Under the pieces are notes generated by a model. It had not been told where the DNA came from and did no database searches. It worked only from the letters and a program-made list of their open reading frames with translations. This document shows positions 31,282 to 39,749 of a stretch of DNA of 64,000 bases, one piece after another. Positions within the stretch are counted from its first letter, which is position 1. Each line of letters starts with the position of its first letter. The position numbers and the translations under genes were made by a program. This DNA is from Aeromonas lusitana (GTDB lineage: Bacteria > Pseudomonadota > Gammaproteobacteria > Enterobacterales > Aeromonadaceae). The stretch lies in contig NZ_PGCP01000031.1 of assembly GCF_002812985.1 (NCBI RefSeq), positions 31,912 to 95,911 on the forward strand. The letters are read 5' to 3'.

Positions 31282-31610
31282 CTCACATAACCCGCGGCGT
31301 CGACCCGTTGAAAAAACCGTGGGGCAGGGGGCGAGATGGCCCTGCTTTTGGTCAACATGGCGCGTTTTAGCATTTATCAAATTAATGCTGAGTGACTTTG
31401 CATTTGATTTATCACTGGGCTGGGAGTGTGTCATGTCTTTGTTGGGGAGGTTTAGCTGCCTGCAGAGGCCCCAAATGACGAGCCCCGGCAAGATGTCGGG
31501 GCTCGGTGTGGACCGTGCTTGTTGCGGACCACTCCTGTCGTGAACAGATCCTTGTGGCCCGTTGTTACCGACCACGCGGTACGGGCCACTGGGTACGGAT
31601 CAGAGAAGGG
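31282..31610. other. Spacer with an inverted repeat, no supported gene
   Basis: About 330 bases between the doubtful small locus and the efflux operon. AGCATT / AATGCT (31369-31389, nine-base spacer) forms an inverted repeat in an AT-rich patch and could be an operator for the minus-strand locus. Nothing else stands out. Confidence 0.4.
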
Positions 31611-33083
31611 TTATCCCTCAGTGGGCTGCGGGGCCTGCCAGTCGCCTCCTAATGCCTTGTGCAGCAACACCACATTGGTGGCGGTGCCAAGGCGCGCCAC
31701 CACCTCGGCGTCCCGCAGGCTGTTTTGCTGGCGCTCGGCGTCCAGTACCCGCAGCTGATCGACCAGGCCGGCACGATACAGGCTCCTGGCCTTGCCGAGC
31801 GCCAGCTCGGCCTGCTGGCTCGCCTGGTGCAACGCATCCCGGTACTGCTGGCTGTTGCCGTAGGCAATCAGCGCCGTTTCCACCTCGTTGAAGGCGGCAT
31901 TGACCGTGTGCTGATAGCTGAGCGCGGCCTCTTCCAGCCCCGCCTGCTGCGCCTTGACCCTGGCCTCGCCCCGGCCGCCATCGAACAAGTCCCAGGAGAA
32001 ACCCGCTCCCAGCATCCAGGATGTGGAGCCGGAGCGGAACAGATCGTCGAGATCCCCCGCCACCAGGCCCGGGCTGCCGGTCAGGAACACCTTGGGATAG
32101 CGGGCGGCGATGGCGGCGCCCAGTTCCTGGTTCTGGGCGGCGATGGCGCGCTCGGCGCTGGCCACGTCGGGCCTGCGGGTCAGCAGGCTGGCGGGCAGGC
32201 CGGTCGGGATCAGGGCTGTCATGGCGGGTAGGGGACGCTGGCTGAAGCGGGTCTCGGTCTTGGCAACCGGCTCGCCGAGCAACAGCGCCATCCGGTTCAG
32301 GTGCACGCTCCTGGCGGTGGCTAGCAATGGCAGGCTGGCCCGGGTGCTGGCGAGGGCGGCGCGGGCGTTGGCAAGGTCGAGATCCGAGCCGTAACCGCTG
32401 CGCTGCAGGGATTCGACCATGGCCAGGGTCGCTTGCTGGGATCGCACCGTGTCGGCGGCGATCCGGCTGCGCTCCTCGGCGCCGCGGTATTGCAGGTAGT
32501 TGTTGATCACGTCCGCCGTCATGGCGGTGATCAAGCCCTTGCGCATTATCTGTGCCTGCTCGGTGCGGATGGCGGCGGCCTGGCTCAGGCTGTCGATGCG
32601 ACCGAACAAGTCCAGCTCCCAGCTCGCGTTGACCCCGACGAAGGCGGCGGTGGGATCCCTGTCCATCAGCTGCGCCGTGCCGCCACCGAGGGCACCGGGC
32701 AGGGCGAGGGGAGACACAGCCGGTCCGGTGAGGGCGCCATTTTCACTGAGGCGCGCATCCGTGTAGCCGCCCCCGAGGCTTAAAGTAGGCACCTTGAAGG
32801 AGGCGATGCTCTCCTGATAGGCCTGGGCCTGCTGGATGCGCTGGCTCGCAATCTTGAGGCTGATGTTCTGGCGCTGGGCCGCCAAGACCAGGGCGTCGAG
32901 CTCGGGATCCTGGAACTGGTGCCACCAGGCGAGGGGGCTCTCCCCGCCGGGCTGGGTGCCCGGGGTGGCCTGATTGAGGTAGAACTGGCTCACCGTATGG
33001 GTCGGCGGCTGGTAGTCGGGAGCCAGGCTGCAGCCCCCCAGCAACAGCAGGCCGATGAGGGCACTGAGGCGACGCTTATTCAT
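31611..33083 (-). CDS. RND efflux outer-membrane lipoprotein (NodT/OprM family)
   Basis: A 490-residue outer-membrane factor, the exit duct of the tripartite pump. The lipobox LLGGC gives Cys at residue 18. Two similar helical halves typical of the TolC/OprM fold follow, including VNASWELDLFGR (first half) and AGFSWDLFDGGR (second half), and the tail LDAERQQNSLRDAEV. Third gene of the operon: its ATG lies inside the 3' end of the permease gene, overlapping by eight bases. Having its own outer-membrane partner means the pump should not depend on TolC. Confidence 0.92.
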   Translation of the reverse strand: MNKRRLSALIGLLLLGGCSLAPDYQPPTHTVSQFYLNQATPGTQPGGESPLAWWHQFQDPELDALVLAAQRQNISLKIASQRIQQAQAYQESIASFKVPTLSLGGGYTDARLSENGALTGPAVSPLALPGALGGGTAQLMDRDPTAAFVGVNASWELDLFGRIDSLSQAAAIRTEQAQIMRKGLITAMTADVINNYLQYRGAEERSRIAADTVRSQQATLAMVESLQRSGYGSDLDLANARAALASTRASLPLLATARSVHLNRMALLLGEPVAKTETRFSQRPLPAMTALIPTGLPASLLTRRPDVASAERAIAAQNQELGAAIAARYPKVFLTGSPGLVAGDLDDLFRSGSTSWMLGAGFSWDLFDGGRGEARVKAQQAGLEEAALSYQHTVNAAFNEVETALIAYGNSQQYRDALHQASQQAELALGKARSLYRAGLVDQLRVLDAERQQNSLRDAEVVARLGTATNVVLLHKALGGDWQAPQPTEG

Positions 33084-36000
33084 GGGAAGGCTCCTGGTGG
33101 CTGGGTTGGGCGGCCTGGGACGACTGCGCTCGTCCCTCGCGGGCGAAGAAGATCATGTAGAGGGCGGGCATGACGAACAGGGAGAGCACAGAGGCCGCCA
33201 TCAGGCCTCCTATGATGGTGGCGGCCATCTGATCGAACAGCCGATCGGTGAGCAGGGGCACCATGCCGAGCACTGTGGTGAGGGCCGCCATGGAGATGGC
33301 CATGGTGCGATTGAGGGTCGCCTCCTTCACCGCGTCGCCCAAGGATCGGCCGCTGCGCCGCTCCAGCTCGACCTGATCGAGCAGGACTATGCCGTTTTTG
33401 ATGATCATGCCGGAGAGGCAGATCATGCCGACGATGGCCATGAAGCCGAAGGGTTTGTCCGCGAGCAGCAGGCTCCAGATAATGCCGATGGCGGCCAGCG
33501 GCAGTGTGATGAAGATGATCAGCGGCTGACGATAGGCGTTGAACAGGGCCATCAGCACGATGAACATCATCACCGCCGCCTTGGGGGTCTGCAGCATGAG
33601 ATCGTCGATGGCGCGCTTCTCGTCGTAATACTCGCCCCCCCAGTGCATCTGGTAGCCCGCCGGCAGCGCTATGGCTTCCAGCGCCGGGGCCAGCTGCTTG
33701 CGCACGGTGGCGGCCGTGGTATCGCCGCTCACATCGGCCTGCACCGTGATGGCCGGCAGCCGGTTGCGGCGCCAGATCATGCTCTCCTCACCGCCGATTT
33801 TGATCTCGTCCAGCACCTGGCCGAGGGGTACGCTGTGCTGGCCGAGCACGGAGCGCACCGGCAGATCGGCCAGGGTCTCCAGGCTGCTGTTGGCGCTGCG
33901 CAGCTTGATGGGGATGAGATCGTCCTGCTGGCGCAAGGTGCCTATCTGCAGCCCTTCGGTGGCGCTGTGGATGGCCATGGCGATGTCGGTGTTGCTGACC
34001 CCCGCCAGGCGCGCCGCCGTCTGGTTGATCACAGGGGTGACCAGCTTGCTCTGCTGGCGCCAGTCATCGCGCACGTACTTGGTGTGGGGGTTGGCGCTGA
34101 TGATGGCCTGGGCCTGCTGGGATAGGTGGTGCAGCACGGCGGGATCCGGCCCCTCGAAGCGGGCTTCTATGCTGAATTTGTCCTTGGTGGCGAGCTTGAG
34201 GGCACGGAATCTCGGCTCGGCATAGGGGAAGCGGCTGGCGAGCCAGGCATCGCCCCTGGCCACCAGGGCGGGGATCTCGTCAAAGGCGCGGGCGTTGATC
34301 AGGATCTGGCCATAGCTCTGATCCTGGGGCTCGGGCTCGACGGTGACCGAGAAGCGCGGTGCGCTCTCGCCGACGAAGCTGGAGATGCTGGCCACCTCGG
34401 GCTGGGCCAGCAGCCACTGCTCAATCTGTTTCATGTCCGCCGAGGTGCGCTCGATGCGGCCGCCGTTGGGCAGCCAGTAGTCGAGAAAGACGATGCTGCG
34501 ATCCGAGCTCGGCATGAAGTTCACCGAGAGCAGGGGCGCGGCGAGGCCGGTCAGCAGCAGCAGGGGCAAGACGATGAGCATGGCCCGCTTGGGGTTGTCC
34601 ACTGTCCAGTGCACGGCGCGGCGATAGAGGCGGGCGGCCTTGCCCTCGGGCTTGGCGTCCTCATCTCCGCTTGGCGCCTTGATGAAGGCCCAGCACATCA
34701 GGGGGGTGATCACCATGGCCACTACCCAGGAGAGCAGCAATGAGCTGCACAGCACCTGCACGATGGAGATGGAGAACTCCGCCGAGTCGGTCTGGGAGAG
34801 CAGCACAGGGGTGGCGCCGAGGCAGGCAACCACGGTGGCACCGAGCAGGGGCAGGGCCATCTCGGCGATCGCCTGCTTGACCGCCTCGCTGCGCTCTATC
34901 CCCTTGCGCACCTTGGCGACGAACAGATCGACGATGACGATGGCGTTGTCGACCAACATGCCGAGGGCCAGGATGAAGGAGCCGAGGGATACCCGCTGCA
35001 GATCGACCCCGGTGAGGTTCATGTAGACCAGGGTGAACAGGATGTTCAGCAGCAGGCTGACCCCGACTATGGTGGCGCTGCGCCAGCCCATGAAGATGAG
35101 CAGCACCACCACGACGATGACGATGCTTTCGATGAGGTTGATGACGAAGTTGTTGATGGACTTGGTCACTTCCCCCGGCTGGTAGGCGATGGTGCCGACG
35201 GAGGCGCCGAGGGGCAGCTCGGACTCGAACTGCTGCAGCACGGCGCTCAGCTCATCGCCGATACTGACCACGTTGATGCCGCTCTCCGGGCTCACCGCGA
35301 GTGTGATGGCCTGCTGGCCATTGAAGCGGCTCTCGGTCAGGGTCGGGGTCTGGTAATCGAGATAGACGTCGGCCACATCGCCGAGGCGCAGGGTGCCGCG
35401 TTGCCCGCCGGCGCCCGTGGTGAGCATCAGGTTGCGCACGTCCTCGACGTTTCGGTAAGCCCCGCTCTGGGCCACCCTCAGGTTTTCCATCCCGACATCG
35501 TAATCACCGGCGGCGACCGGCATGTTCTGGCTGTTGAGCTGGGCGATGAGCTCGGCCATGGAGATCTGGCTCTTGGCGAGGCGCTCGCTCGACACGTCGA
35601 TGTTGACCACCTGCTCCTTGACGCCGTGCAGCTGCACCTTCTTCACCCCGGGCACCGCCTTGAGGCGGCGCTGCAGTTCGCGGGCCTGATCTTTGAGCTG
35701 ATGCATGGGAATGTCGTCGCCGTGGACGGCGAAGAGCATGCCGTACACCTCCGAGAATTCGTCCTGCACTATGCTGATCTGGGCCTGGGGCGGGAGCGTG
35801 AGTTTGACGTCCTGCACCTTGCGCCTTAGCAGATCCCACTGCTGTGGCAGCACATCAGTGCCATATTTCTCCTGCAAATCGACGAAAATCATGGAGCTGC
35901 CAGGGCGGGAGAGGGATCTCAGCTTCCACAGGGATCCCATCTCCTGCAGCTTGGTCTCGACGGGATCTGTGACCAGAGCCTCGACCTCCTGGGCGGTGGC

Positions 36001-36159
36001 GCCCGGGTAGAGGGTGACGATGACGGCGCTCTTCACCGTGAAGGAGGGGTCCTCGAGTTTGCCGAGATCGAAATAGGAGTAGATCCCGACCAGGGTGCAG
36101 AGCACCGAGAAGAAGACCACGAAGGTGCGCTGACGGATGGCAAAGGTGGAGAGTGTCAT
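33076..36159 (-). CDS. RND efflux permease (AcrB/HAE1-like)
   Basis: A 1027-residue inner-membrane proton/drug antiporter with twelve membrane helices and two large periplasmic loops. Family features include the start MTLSTFAIRQRTFVVFFSV, VTLYPGATAQEVEALVTDPVE, LGMLVDNAIVIVD in helix 4 with the proton-relay Asp, and a late GMICLSGMIIKNGIVLLDQ. The sequence resembles the single-permease pumps of the VexB/VmeI-like groups rather than AcrB itself, so substrate is open. The ATG overlaps the stop of the membrane fusion protein gene (ATGA), indicating coupling. Frames opening upstream of 36159 are out of family. Confidence 0.92.
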   Translation of the reverse strand: MTLSTFAIRQRTFVVFFSVLCTLVGIYSYFDLGKLEDPSFTVKSAVIVTLYPGATAQEVEALVTDPVETKLQEMGSLWKLRSLSRPGSSMIFVDLQEKYGTDVLPQQWDLLRRKVQDVKLTLPPQAQISIVQDEFSEVYGMLFAVHGDDIPMHQLKDQARELQRRLKAVPGVKKVQLHGVKEQVVNIDVSSERLAKSQISMAELIAQLNSQNMPVAAGDYDVGMENLRVAQSGAYRNVEDVRNLMLTTGAGGQRGTLRLGDVADVYLDYQTPTLTESRFNGQQAITLAVSPESGINVVSIGDELSAVLQQFESELPLGASVGTIAYQPGEVTKSINNFVINLIESIVIVVVVLLIFMGWRSATIVGVSLLLNILFTLVYMNLTGVDLQRVSLGSFILALGMLVDNAIVIVDLFVAKVRKGIERSEAVKQAIAEMALPLLGATVVACLGATPVLLSQTDSAEFSISIVQVLCSSLLLSWVVAMVITPLMCWAFIKAPSGDEDAKPEGKAARLYRRAVHWTVDNPKRAMLIVLPLLLLTGLAAPLLSVNFMPSSDRSIVFLDYWLPNGGRIERTSADMKQIEQWLLAQPEVASISSFVGESAPRFSVTVEPEPQDQSYGQILINARAFDEIPALVARGDAWLASRFPYAEPRFRALKLATKDKFSIEARFEGPDPAVLHHLSQQAQAIISANPHTKYVRDDWRQQSKLVTPVINQTAARLAGVSNTDIAMAIHSATEGLQIGTLRQQDDLIPIKLRSANSSLETLADLPVRSVLGQHSVPLGQVLDEIKIGGEESMIWRRNRLPAITVQADVSGDTTAATVRKQLAPALEAIALPAGYQMHWGGEYYDEKRAIDDLMLQTPKAAVMMFIVLMALFNAYRQPLIIFITLPLAAIGIIWSLLLADKPFGFMAIVGMICLSGMIIKNGIVLLDQVELERRSGRSLGDAVKEATLNRTMAISMAALTTVLGMVPLLTDRLFDQMAATIIGGLMAASVLSLFVMPALYMIFFAREGRAQSSQAAQPSHQEPSHE

Positions 36160-37247
36160 GACTGGGCCACCTGCTTGATGAGGCGCACGGGCTGGCGCTC
36201 CTTGAGCAGGGCGCTGCCAGCGGTGACCACCTTGTCCCCGGCGAAGAGCTGGCCCTTGACGCACAGGCTGTCGTGGCGCTGGCTGACGACTTCCACCGTC
36301 ACGCCGATGACCTGGCCGGCCCGCACCGTCATGACCCGGTTTTCGCTGCCCTGGCTCTTGACCGCGCTGGCGGGCAGGCAATGAAGCTGCGCGCTCCCTG
36401 GCAGGGAGAGTTCGATGCTGACCGACTTGCCGGGCACCAGCTCGGCTGAGCTATCCAGCAGGCGGAAGGTCACCTCATGGGTGCGCTTCAGCGGATCCGG
36501 CAGGCTCGCCAGCTCGCGGCTGACCGCCCTGACGGCTGCATCCTGCCGATACCAGCTGAGGTTCGCCCCCATGCCGGTCTTGAGCAGGCCTATCTGCTGC
36601 TCCGGCACGTCCACCACGGCCTCCAGGATCCTGGGCTGATGTAGGGAGAGCACGGGCACACCGGGAGCCGTCTGTTCGTGTTCGTCGATGAAGCGCTGGC
36701 CAATCACGCCGTCGAAGGGGGCGCGCAGCTCGCTGTACCCCAGCGCATCCTCGGCCTTGGCGAGGGATTGTTGCAGCGTCTGGACCCGCGCCCTGGCCTG
36801 GGCGTTGGCGCTGGCGGCCCTGTCCAGGTTGATGCTGGCCATGGCCTTGTCGTTGACCGCCTGGCGGGTGCGCTTGAGCTCCACCTCGGCCAGTCGGCTC
36901 GCCGCCTTCGCCTCCTTGAGCATGGCGGCTATCTCGCCTCGCTGGACCCGAAAATCGTGAGGGTCGAGGCGCGCCAGCACCTCTCCCTTGCTGACCTTGT
37001 CTCCTTCTTTCACCAGGATGGTGTCCACAGTACCGGCCACCCGAAAGGCGAGTTGGGCTCTCTGGTGGGAGCGGATTTCGCCGCTAAAGCGCAGGGTCTG
37101 GCTGGCCGAGTGCTCGGGCAGGGTGATGACGTTGACCGGGCGCGGGGCCTCGGCCTTGTCCGAAACGGGATCCTGGCCACAGCCGCTGAGCAGGGTGCCC
37201 AGGATGACGACACAAATAGATGAAAGGGGGAATTGCCGGTGTTTCAT
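36156..37247 (-). CDS. RND efflux periplasmic adaptor lipoprotein
   Basis: A 363-residue membrane fusion protein linking permease and outer-membrane factor. The lipobox LLSGC places the lipidated Cys near residue 23. Lipoyl half-motifs (FRVAGTVDTILVKEGDKVSKG and LRAPFDGVIGQRFID, read in parts) flank an alpha-hairpin with coiled-coil-like sequence (about 105-170); beta-barrel and membrane-proximal domains follow. First gene of the operon adaptor-permease-outer membrane factor, divergent from a LysR regulator. Confidence 0.92.
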   Translation of the reverse strand: MKHRQFPLSSICVVILGTLLSGCGQDPVSDKAEAPRPVNVITLPEHSASQTLRFSGEIRSHQRAQLAFRVAGTVDTILVKEGDKVSKGEVLARLDPHDFRVQRGEIAAMLKEAKAASRLAEVELKRTRQAVNDKAMASINLDRAASANAQARARVQTLQQSLAKAEDALGYSELRAPFDGVIGQRFIDEHEQTAPGVPVLSLHQPRILEAVVDVPEQQIGLLKTGMGANLSWYRQDAAVRAVSRELASLPDPLKRTHEVTFRLLDSSAELVPGKSVSIELSLPGSAQLHCLPASAVKSQGSENRVMTVRAGQVIGVTVEVVSQRHDSLCVKGQLFAGDKVVTAGSALLKERQPVRLIKQVAQS

Positions 37248-37295
37248 AGGTTAAAAGTCCAATAATTCAGAGACTAAAGGACTATTTTATCCGGT

Positions 37296-37315
37296 CTGAT
37301 ATGGCCGATAATCAG
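37296..37315. promoter_or_regulatory. Inverted repeat, candidate regulator site in the efflux/LysR divergent region
   Basis: CTGAT / ATCAG arms (37296-37300 and 37311-37315) separated by ten bases, in a 169-base divergent promoter region. The neighbouring LysR protein is the natural candidate to bind it; that is inference. Confidence 0.45.
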
Positions 37316-37416
37316 CCTGTGATTGCCTACACTGTCTCGATTTCCAGGACAATTGATGGGGCTTGGCCTGTTACCATAGGGATGAAGGTGAGCAAACATG
37401 GGCTGCAGGAGGAAGG

Positions 37417-38313
37417 GTGAAGATAGACGATCTCAAGTTGTTTCTGTCGGTGGTGGAGCTGGGGGGCTTTACCAGCGCGGCCGATGCGCTGAACATTCCG
37501 CGCTCCAACGTGAGCCGCCGGATCAAGGATCTGGAAACCGAGCTCAACGCCAAGCTACTCACCAGAACGACCCGCCGCCTGACCATGACTCCTGTGGGTC
37601 TTGAGTACTACAACAGCCTACAGCACATCATCAGCCAGCTGGATCAGACCCACGAGCAGATCCGCACCCAGAGCCATCAGCCTGTCGGCAACATCAAGAT
37701 AGGGCTGCTCAATGATTCAGATATCTTCATCCACGATATCCTCGAGCGGTTCTTGAAAAAATACCCGAAGATAAACATAGAGTTGCACCTGAGTAGCGTC
37801 GGTTATCGGGACATTCTGAACTATGGGCTGGATGCCAGCATCCATATCGGGGATGTCATCGACAACAGCTTCGTCGCCCGCACCATATTGCCCTTCACGC
37901 GCAAACTCTACGCCAGCCGGGAGTATGTGGAGCGCCACGGCAGACCGGCCTCCCTCGAGGATCTGCATGGGCACAACGTGCTGGTGACACGCCTGCCGGA
38001 CGGTCAGCTCGACAACAAGCTGATCTTCAATCACGGGGAGATCCTGATCAACAGCCGGGTGATTTCCAACAGCTCTTACTACATTCGCCACGCCGTCTCC
38101 CAGGGGGATGGCATCGCCGTGTTGCCGGAGATCACCATGCGGCCCCAGGTGGAGAGTGGCGCCATCATCGACTTGCTGCCGGAGTACGAGACCACCATGG
38201 ACAACATCTGGCTGGTTTATCCGAGTCGCAAGGGACTCTCTTACGCGGCGCGTCTCTTCATCGACTATGTGCTGGAGCAGGTATCCCTGCTGCTGACGGA
38301 GAAAGGTGCCTGA
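37417..38313 (+). CDS. LysR-family regulator, probably of the efflux operon
   Basis: A 298-residue regulator. The N-terminal winged helix is typical (LFLSVVELGGFTSAADALNI, then SNVSRRIKDLE and LLTRTTRRLTMTPVG, about residues 6-65), followed by an effector domain of the AaeR/DsdC-like group with GDGIAVLPE near 235. The GTG at 37417 is chosen because GGAGGAAGG lies just upstream and the first residues (KIDDLKLFLSVVE) are standard; the frame is open earlier. Divergent from the RND operon, so local control is likely; inducer unknown. Confidence 0.9.
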   Translation: MKIDDLKLFLSVVELGGFTSAADALNIPRSNVSRRIKDLETELNAKLLTRTTRRLTMTPVGLEYYNSLQHIISQLDQTHEQIRTQSHQPVGNIKIGLLNDSDIFIHDILERFLKKYPKINIELHLSSVGYRDILNYGLDASIHIGDVIDNSFVARTILPFTRKLYASREYVERHGRPASLEDLHGHNVLVTRLPDGQLDNKLIFNHGEILINSRVISNSSYYIRHAVSQGDGIAVLPEITMRPQVESGAIIDLLPEYETTMDNIWLVYPSRKGLSYAARLFIDYVLEQVSLLLTEKGA

Positions 38314-38402
38314 GGGCTCACAGCGCGGGAAAAGGGGGCTTGCCTATGGGGTGTGATGCTGGCAACATTTCATTCACACCCACTCATCGGATCAGTTTGC
38401 AC

Positions 38403-38876
38403 ATGGACTTGCAACGCTTCAAAGCCAACCTCGCCCTGCGCCTCTTCGCCTGGCGCTACATTCCCGTCATCGGTTTTTGTGCCCCCGTCATCGAGCGGAT
38501 GGATGCCAAAGCCTTGCGCATCCGCATTCCGCTCGGCTGGCGCACCCGCAATCATCTGGGCAGCATGTATTTTGGCGCCCTGGCGACCGGTGCCGATCTG
38601 GTGGGGGGCCTGTTGGTGATGGAGAAGGGGCGCACAAGGCGCAAGAAGGTGCATTTCGCCTTCAAGGATGTGCAGGGGGAGTTCTTGAAGCGGCCCGAGG
38701 CGGACGTGCGCTTCGATTGCGAGGCGGGGGAGGCGATTGATGCCATGATCGACGAGTCGCTGGCGACCGGGCAGCGGATCAACCGCCCCATCCAGGTGGT
38801 GGCCACCTGTCCGTCATTGAACGGCGATGAGGCGATGGCGCGCTTCGTGCTGACCCTGTCGATCAAGGCCAGCTGA
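38403..38876 (+). CDS. DUF4442 hotdog-fold protein
   Basis: A 157-residue protein of the DUF4442 group, related to hotdog-fold acyl-CoA thioesterases. Recognisable are the PVIGFCAPVIERMDAKALRI lead, the IPLGWRTRNHLGSMYFGAL segment (hotdog helix with Asn-His) and a late strand-rich half. Thioesterase activity is only family inference, and DUF4442 members often lack proof of activity. The ATG at 38403 gives the conserved start; its ribosome-binding site is weak and an upstream ATG at about 38346 is possible. It follows the LysR gene by 90 bases on the same strand. Confidence 0.8.
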   Translation: MDLQRFKANLALRLFAWRYIPVIGFCAPVIERMDAKALRIRIPLGWRTRNHLGSMYFGALATGADLVGGLLVMEKGRTRRKKVHFAFKDVQGEFLKRPEADVRFDCEAGEAIDAMIDESLATGQRINRPIQVVATCPSLNGDEAMARFVLTLSIKAS

Positions 38877-38941
38877 GAGACTCACATTCTGCAGAGGGCT
38901 CGACCCATGGCCGGGCTCTCCTGCCAACAAGACGGTGATAC

Positions 38942-39175
38942 TCACTCGATCTCGGGGCTGATCCCTTCTTTGACCACCACCTTCATGCCGTTGAAGTTGA
39001 CCACCTGACCGGCCACTATCTTGCAACGCTTGCGGGTCTCGACCTGGCCATTCACCTCGACCAGACCGTCGGCGACCAGCGCCTTGGCCGCGCCACCGCA
39101 ATCGGCCCACCCCTGATGCTTGATGAGATCGCACAGGGCGACGAAGGGGTGACCCTCGAGCAGAAACGTTTCCAT
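38942..39175 (-). CDS. ybcJ: S4-domain RNA-binding protein YbcJ
   Basis: A 77-residue protein made up of one S4 domain. It parallels E. coli YbcJ throughout: HPFVALCDLIKHQGWADCGG, a VNGQVETRKRCKIVAGQ core, and a short basic end. The role is thought to be RNA binding, possibly ribosome-related; no specific target is known. The ATG at 39175 has GAGAGGA upstream. It stands alone between DUF4442 and the PHA operon. Confidence 0.88.
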   Translation of the reverse strand: METFLLEGHPFVALCDLIKHQGWADCGGAAKALVADGLVEVNGQVETRKRCKIVAGQVVNFNGMKVVVKEGISPEIE

Positions 39176-39300
39176 GGTAAATCCTCTCGCTAACAATGAG
39201 TGCCGGACACGGCAGGGCGGCTATTTTAGGCAGTTAGGGCCAGCAGGGAAAGGGTCAGGGCCGGATTGGGCCAGAAAAAATGTCGGCGTGGGCGGATAGC

Positions 39301-39326
39301 ATTCAGCCCGGCGGACCGGGCTGAAT
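39301..39326. terminator. Perfect hairpin downstream of phaJ
   Basis: Eleven-base-pair stem ATTCAGCCCGG / CCGGGCTGAAT with loop CGGA, 25 bases after the phaJ stop. There is no immediate T run on the minus strand, so it may protect the mRNA 3' end or be a weak terminator. Confidence 0.6.
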
Positions 39327-39350
39327 GGATTATGACGATATATGTCTGGT

Positions 39351-39749
39351 CTAGCCGTATTTCACCACGGCTTCCCCGGTCACGGCCAGCGCACCGCCTT
39401 GGGTGAAGATGCGGGTGGCCAGGGTAACGATGGGTTTGTCTTCACGCAGGGCAATCACCTCCACCTCGGCTGTCACCTCATCTCCCACAAACACGGGTTG
39501 CTTGAAGCTGAGGCTTTGGCCGAGGTAAACACTGCCCTCGCCGGGCAGATGCTGGCCCAGCAGCCCGGAAAACAGGCTGGCCAGCAACATGCCGTGAACG
39601 ATGGGGCGCTCGAATACCGTGGTGGCGGCAAAGGCCGGGTCCAGGTGCAGGGGGTTGAAGTCCTCCGACAGGCCGGCAAAGGCGCTCACCTCTGCCGGGC
39701 CGAAGCGCTTGCTCAGGCTGGCCTTCTGACCGATGGCGAGGGTGCTCAT
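39351..39749 (-). CDS. phaJ: (R)-specific enoyl-CoA hydratase PhaJ
   Basis: A 132-residue hotdog-fold hydratase that makes (R)-3-hydroxyacyl-CoA from trans-2-enoyl-CoA, feeding beta-oxidation intermediates to PHA synthase. It closely matches the Aeromonas caviae enzyme, including the hydratase-2 motif with catalytic Asp and His (SEDFNPLHLDPAFAA, about 28-42) and FERPIVHGMLLASLFSGLLG. The A. caviae enzyme prefers C4-C6 substrates and hence makes P(3HB-co-3HHx). Its ATG overlaps the phaC stop (ATGA), so translation is coupled. Confidence 0.97.
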   Translation of the reverse strand: MSTLAIGQKASLSKRFGPAEVSAFAGLSEDFNPLHLDPAFAATTVFERPIVHGMLLASLFSGLLGQHLPGEGSVYLGQSLSFKQPVFVGDEVTAEVEVIALREDKPIVTLATRIFTQGGALAVTGEAVVKYG

